Source of the DNA: an uncultured bacterium
Lineage (GTDB): Bacteria > Planctomycetota > UBA1135 > GCA-002686595
Reading direction: 5' to 3'
DNA length: 10,649 bases
Assembly (NCBI GenBank): GCA_902826945.1
Contig: CADEGS010000066.1
Span: 1-10,649, forward strand
Part shown: positions 8,831 through 10,649 of the stretch, in pieces
How the letters are laid out: each line of letters starts with the position of its first letter
Numbering within the stretch: the first letter of the stretch is position 1
Notes under the pieces: model-generated
Seen by the model: the letters and a program-made list of their open reading frames with translations, nothing else
Database searches by the model: none
What the model was told of the DNA's origin: nothing
Made by a program: the position numbers and the translations under genes

Positions 8831-10649
8831 TCAGGTGGCGGCGGTCGCCTGGCGCAGGATCCCGCCGACGTCGAGGATCAGGGCGACGCGGCCGTCGCCG
8901 AGGATCGCCCCGCCGGCGACCCCGCGCATGGGCTTCACGCCCTGGCCCAGGCTCTTGATGACCACCTGCTGCTGGCCGACGATCTCGTCCACGGACAAGC
9001 AGGCGCGCGCCTCCTGGCTCTCGACCACGACCAGGAGCCCGGGGACGTCGGCGGGCTTCGAGCGCGCGCAGCCCAGCACGCGCTCGAGGCGGTGGATCGG
9101 CAGCAGCTGGCCGCGCACCATCGCCATCTCGCCCTTCTCCGTGACGGTGTGGATGTCGTCGGCGGCCGGCTGCAGGCTGCGCTCGATCGAGAGCGTGGGG
9201 ATGACGTAGCGCTCGTCCGCCACGCGCACGACCATCCCGTCGATGATCGCCAGCGTCAGCGGCAGGCGCATCGAGAACACGGTGCCCTTGCCGAGCGTCG
9301 AGGCGATGTCCACCTTGCCGCGCAGCGCCTCGATGTTGCGGCGCACGACGTCCATGCCGACGCCGCGCCCCGAGATGTCGGTGACCTTCTCCGCCGTCGA
9401 GAAGCCCGGCAGGAAGACCAGGCCGAAGACCTCGGAGTCGGGGATCTCCGCCAGCGGGCGGTCGGGCGAGAAGATGCCCTTCTCGATCGCCTTGGCCAGG
9501 ATGCGCTCGCGGTCGAGCCCCTTCCCGTCGTCCTGCACCTCGATCACGATCGAGCCGCCGGAGTGGTACGCGCGCAGCCGGATGCAGCCCGTCTCGGGCT
9601 TGCCCGCGGCGCGCCGCGCGGGCGCCGGCTCGATGCCGTGGTCGCAGGCGTTGCGCACCATGTGCACGAGCGGGTCGGCGATCTCCTCGACGACGTTGCG
9701 GTCGAGCTCGACGTCCTCGCCCTCGGCGTGCATCACGACCTGCTTGCCCGCCTTGGCCGACACGTCGCGCACCAGGCGCGCCATCTTCTGGAAGGTCGCC
9801 TTGAGCGGCACCATGCGCAGCGACATCGCCACGCCCTGCATGTCGCGGATGATCTTGGAGACCATCCCCAGGTTGCGGTGCACGTGCGGGTCGTCGAGCG
9901 AGCGCACGGAGGGGTGCTGCACGACCATCTGCTGCGCGATCACGAGCTCGCCGACCATGTCGACCAGCGCGTCCATGCGCGTCGTGCTGACCTTGACCGT
10001 CTGGTCCACGTGCCGCCCGCGGGCCGCGGCCGCCGCGGGAGCGGCGGCGGCGGCCGGCGCCGGCGCGCGGGACGAGGGCAGGTCCGGCGCCGGGGCGCCC
10101 TTCGCGGCGGCCGCGGCAGGGACGCTCGCGGTCGTCGGCTGGGCGGGCGTCGCCGCCGGCGTGGCAAGGTCGGCCGGGCACGCTGCCTCGACCCCCGAGG
10201 CTCGCTCGAGGCGCTCGACGAGCTCGCGCAGCTGGGCGCCGACCGGCGCCGGACCGCCCTCGAGCGCCTTGATCATGGCGCTCATCAGGTCGCAAGAACG
10301 GAAGACGAGCGTCGAATGGGCGGCGTCGAGCGCCAGGCGCCCGTTGCGCACGCCGTCGAGCAGGAACTCGGTGCTGTGCGCGAGGCGCACGACGGGCGTC
10401 AGGCCCATGAAGGCCGCGACGCCCTTGATCGAGTGGAAGGCGCGGAAGACGGTGTTGACCAGGTCCTTGTCGTCGGGCGTGCGCTCGAGCTGCAGGAGCG
10501 CGCTCTCCGAGCCCGACAGGTGCTCGCGCGCCTCGCACAGGAAGTCGCCCAGCGTGTCGAGCATGTCGCCCGAGACCTCGAGCACGAGCGGTCCGTCGTC
10601 CACCTCTCCCGCGGCGGAGGCCGGCGCGGCGGCGCTCGCCCCGGCGGCG
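8831..10649 (-). CDS. cheA: CheA: chemotaxis histidine kinase, 5' end probably outside the window
   Basis: CheA phosphorylates itself on its Hpt domain and passes the phosphate to CheY and CheB. Numbering from the in-frame GTG at 10603: Hpt (P1) about 14-120 with phospho-His57 in FRAFHSIKG; an Ala/Pro-rich linker (about 140-197) where a P2 CheY/CheB-binding domain would sit, with no P2 apparent; dimerisation helices (P3) from about 200 with MDALVDMVGELVIAQ; ATPase domain (P4) with N box HMVRNACDHGIE (314-325), G1 DDGKGLD (358-364), and F/G2 boxes around PGFSTAEKVTDISGRGVGMD (399-418); CheW-like P5 to residue 590. The GTG is a doubtful start: GGGAG is only 2 nt away, and the frame remains open to the edge as an Ala-rich stretch that resembles a linker. 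The true start is therefore probably beyond 10649, perhaps with another domain. Catalytic motifs are intact. Confidence 0.95.
   Translation of the reverse strand, partial: AAGASAAAPASAAGEVDDGPLVLEVSGDMLDTLGDFLCEAREHLSGSESALLQLERTPDDKDLVNTVFRAFHSIKGVAAFMGLTPVVRLAHSTEFLLDGVRNGRLALDAAHSTLVFRSCDLMSAMIKALEGGPAPVGAQLRELVERLERASGVEAACPADLATPAATPAQPTTASVPAAAAAKGAPAPDLPSSRAPAPAAAAAPAAAAARGRHVDQTVKVSTTRMDALVDMVGELVIAQQMVVQHPSVRSLDDPHVHRNLGMVSKIIRDMQGVAMSLRMVPLKATFQKMARLVRDVSAKAGKQVVMHAEGEDVELDRNVVEEIADPLVHMVRNACDHGIEPAPARRAAGKPETGCIRLRAYHSGGSIVIEVQDDGKGLDRERILAKAIEKGIFSPDRPLAEIPDSEVFGLVFLPGFSTAEKVTDISGRGVGMDVVRRNIEALRGKVDIASTLGKGTVFSMRLPLTLAIIDGMVVRVADERYVIPTLSIERSLQPAADDIHTVTEKGEMAMVRGQLLPIHRLERVLGCARSKPADVPGLLVVVESQEARACLSVDEIVGQQQVVIKSLGQGVKPMRGVAGGAILGDGRVALILDVGGILRQATAAT

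Noticed and set aside
7632..9209. Plus-strand frame opposite the receptor start, cheW and the cheA end
   Set aside because: It crosses three well-supported genes on the other strand and has no recognisable domains. It is a GC-driven shadow.
10018..10190. GCG/GCC-rich simple repeats within cheA
   Set aside because: They encode the Ala/Pro linker between the Hpt and dimerisation parts of CheA. The units are irregular and fit protein linker composition rather than a separate DNA repeat.

Overview
This is a very GC-rich, gene-dense bacterial window. Every convincing gene lies on the minus strand, so transcription runs from high to low coordinates. It holds nine consecutive chemotaxis genes, followed by the TCA-cycle gene icd. 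In order of transcription: cheA (truncated by the right edge), cheW, a methyl-accepting chemotaxis protein gene, cheR, cheD, an HDOD-domain gene, a cheY-type single-domain response regulator, a cheX-like phosphatase gene, cheB, and then icd. About 18 codons of a possible further gene are at the left edge.

The chemotaxis genes form one tight, probably polycistronic block. cheA-cheW-mcp are separated by 23 and 31 nt, mcp-cheR by 101 nt and cheR-cheD by 19 nt. From cheD onward the genes overlap: 13 nt for cheD/HDOD, then three successive 4-nt ATGA overlaps through the regulator and cheX to cheB. The block encodes a complete signalling circuit: a transmembrane receptor, the CheA-CheW kinase-coupling pair, a CheY-type output regulator, a CheX-type phosphatase to reset it, and the adaptation enzymes CheR (methyltransferase), CheB (methylesterase) and CheD (receptor glutamine deamidase). 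Active-site residues are intact in CheA, CheB, CheD, CheR and CheY, so the pathway looks functional. The HDOD protein is the unusual member. It has lost two expected HD-domain metal ligands and is probably a regulatory, non-catalytic partner.

icd begins 98 nt after cheB and has intact NADP-type isocitrate dehydrogenase motifs. Its link to the che genes may be positional only.

The organism is probably a Gram-negative, high-GC lineage. The combination of CheD, CheX and HDOD in one che cluster fits groups such as Planctomycetota, Myxococcota or related phyla, but the window alone does not settle this. There are no tRNA or rRNA genes, mobile elements, CRISPR arrays or long non-coding stretches; every intergenic gap is about 100 bp or less. 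GC palindromes occur in several of the gaps. I see no wholly new system here. The points most worth a second look are the coupled degenerate HDOD protein, the extra N-terminal module of the receptor, and the receptor's C-terminal tail.
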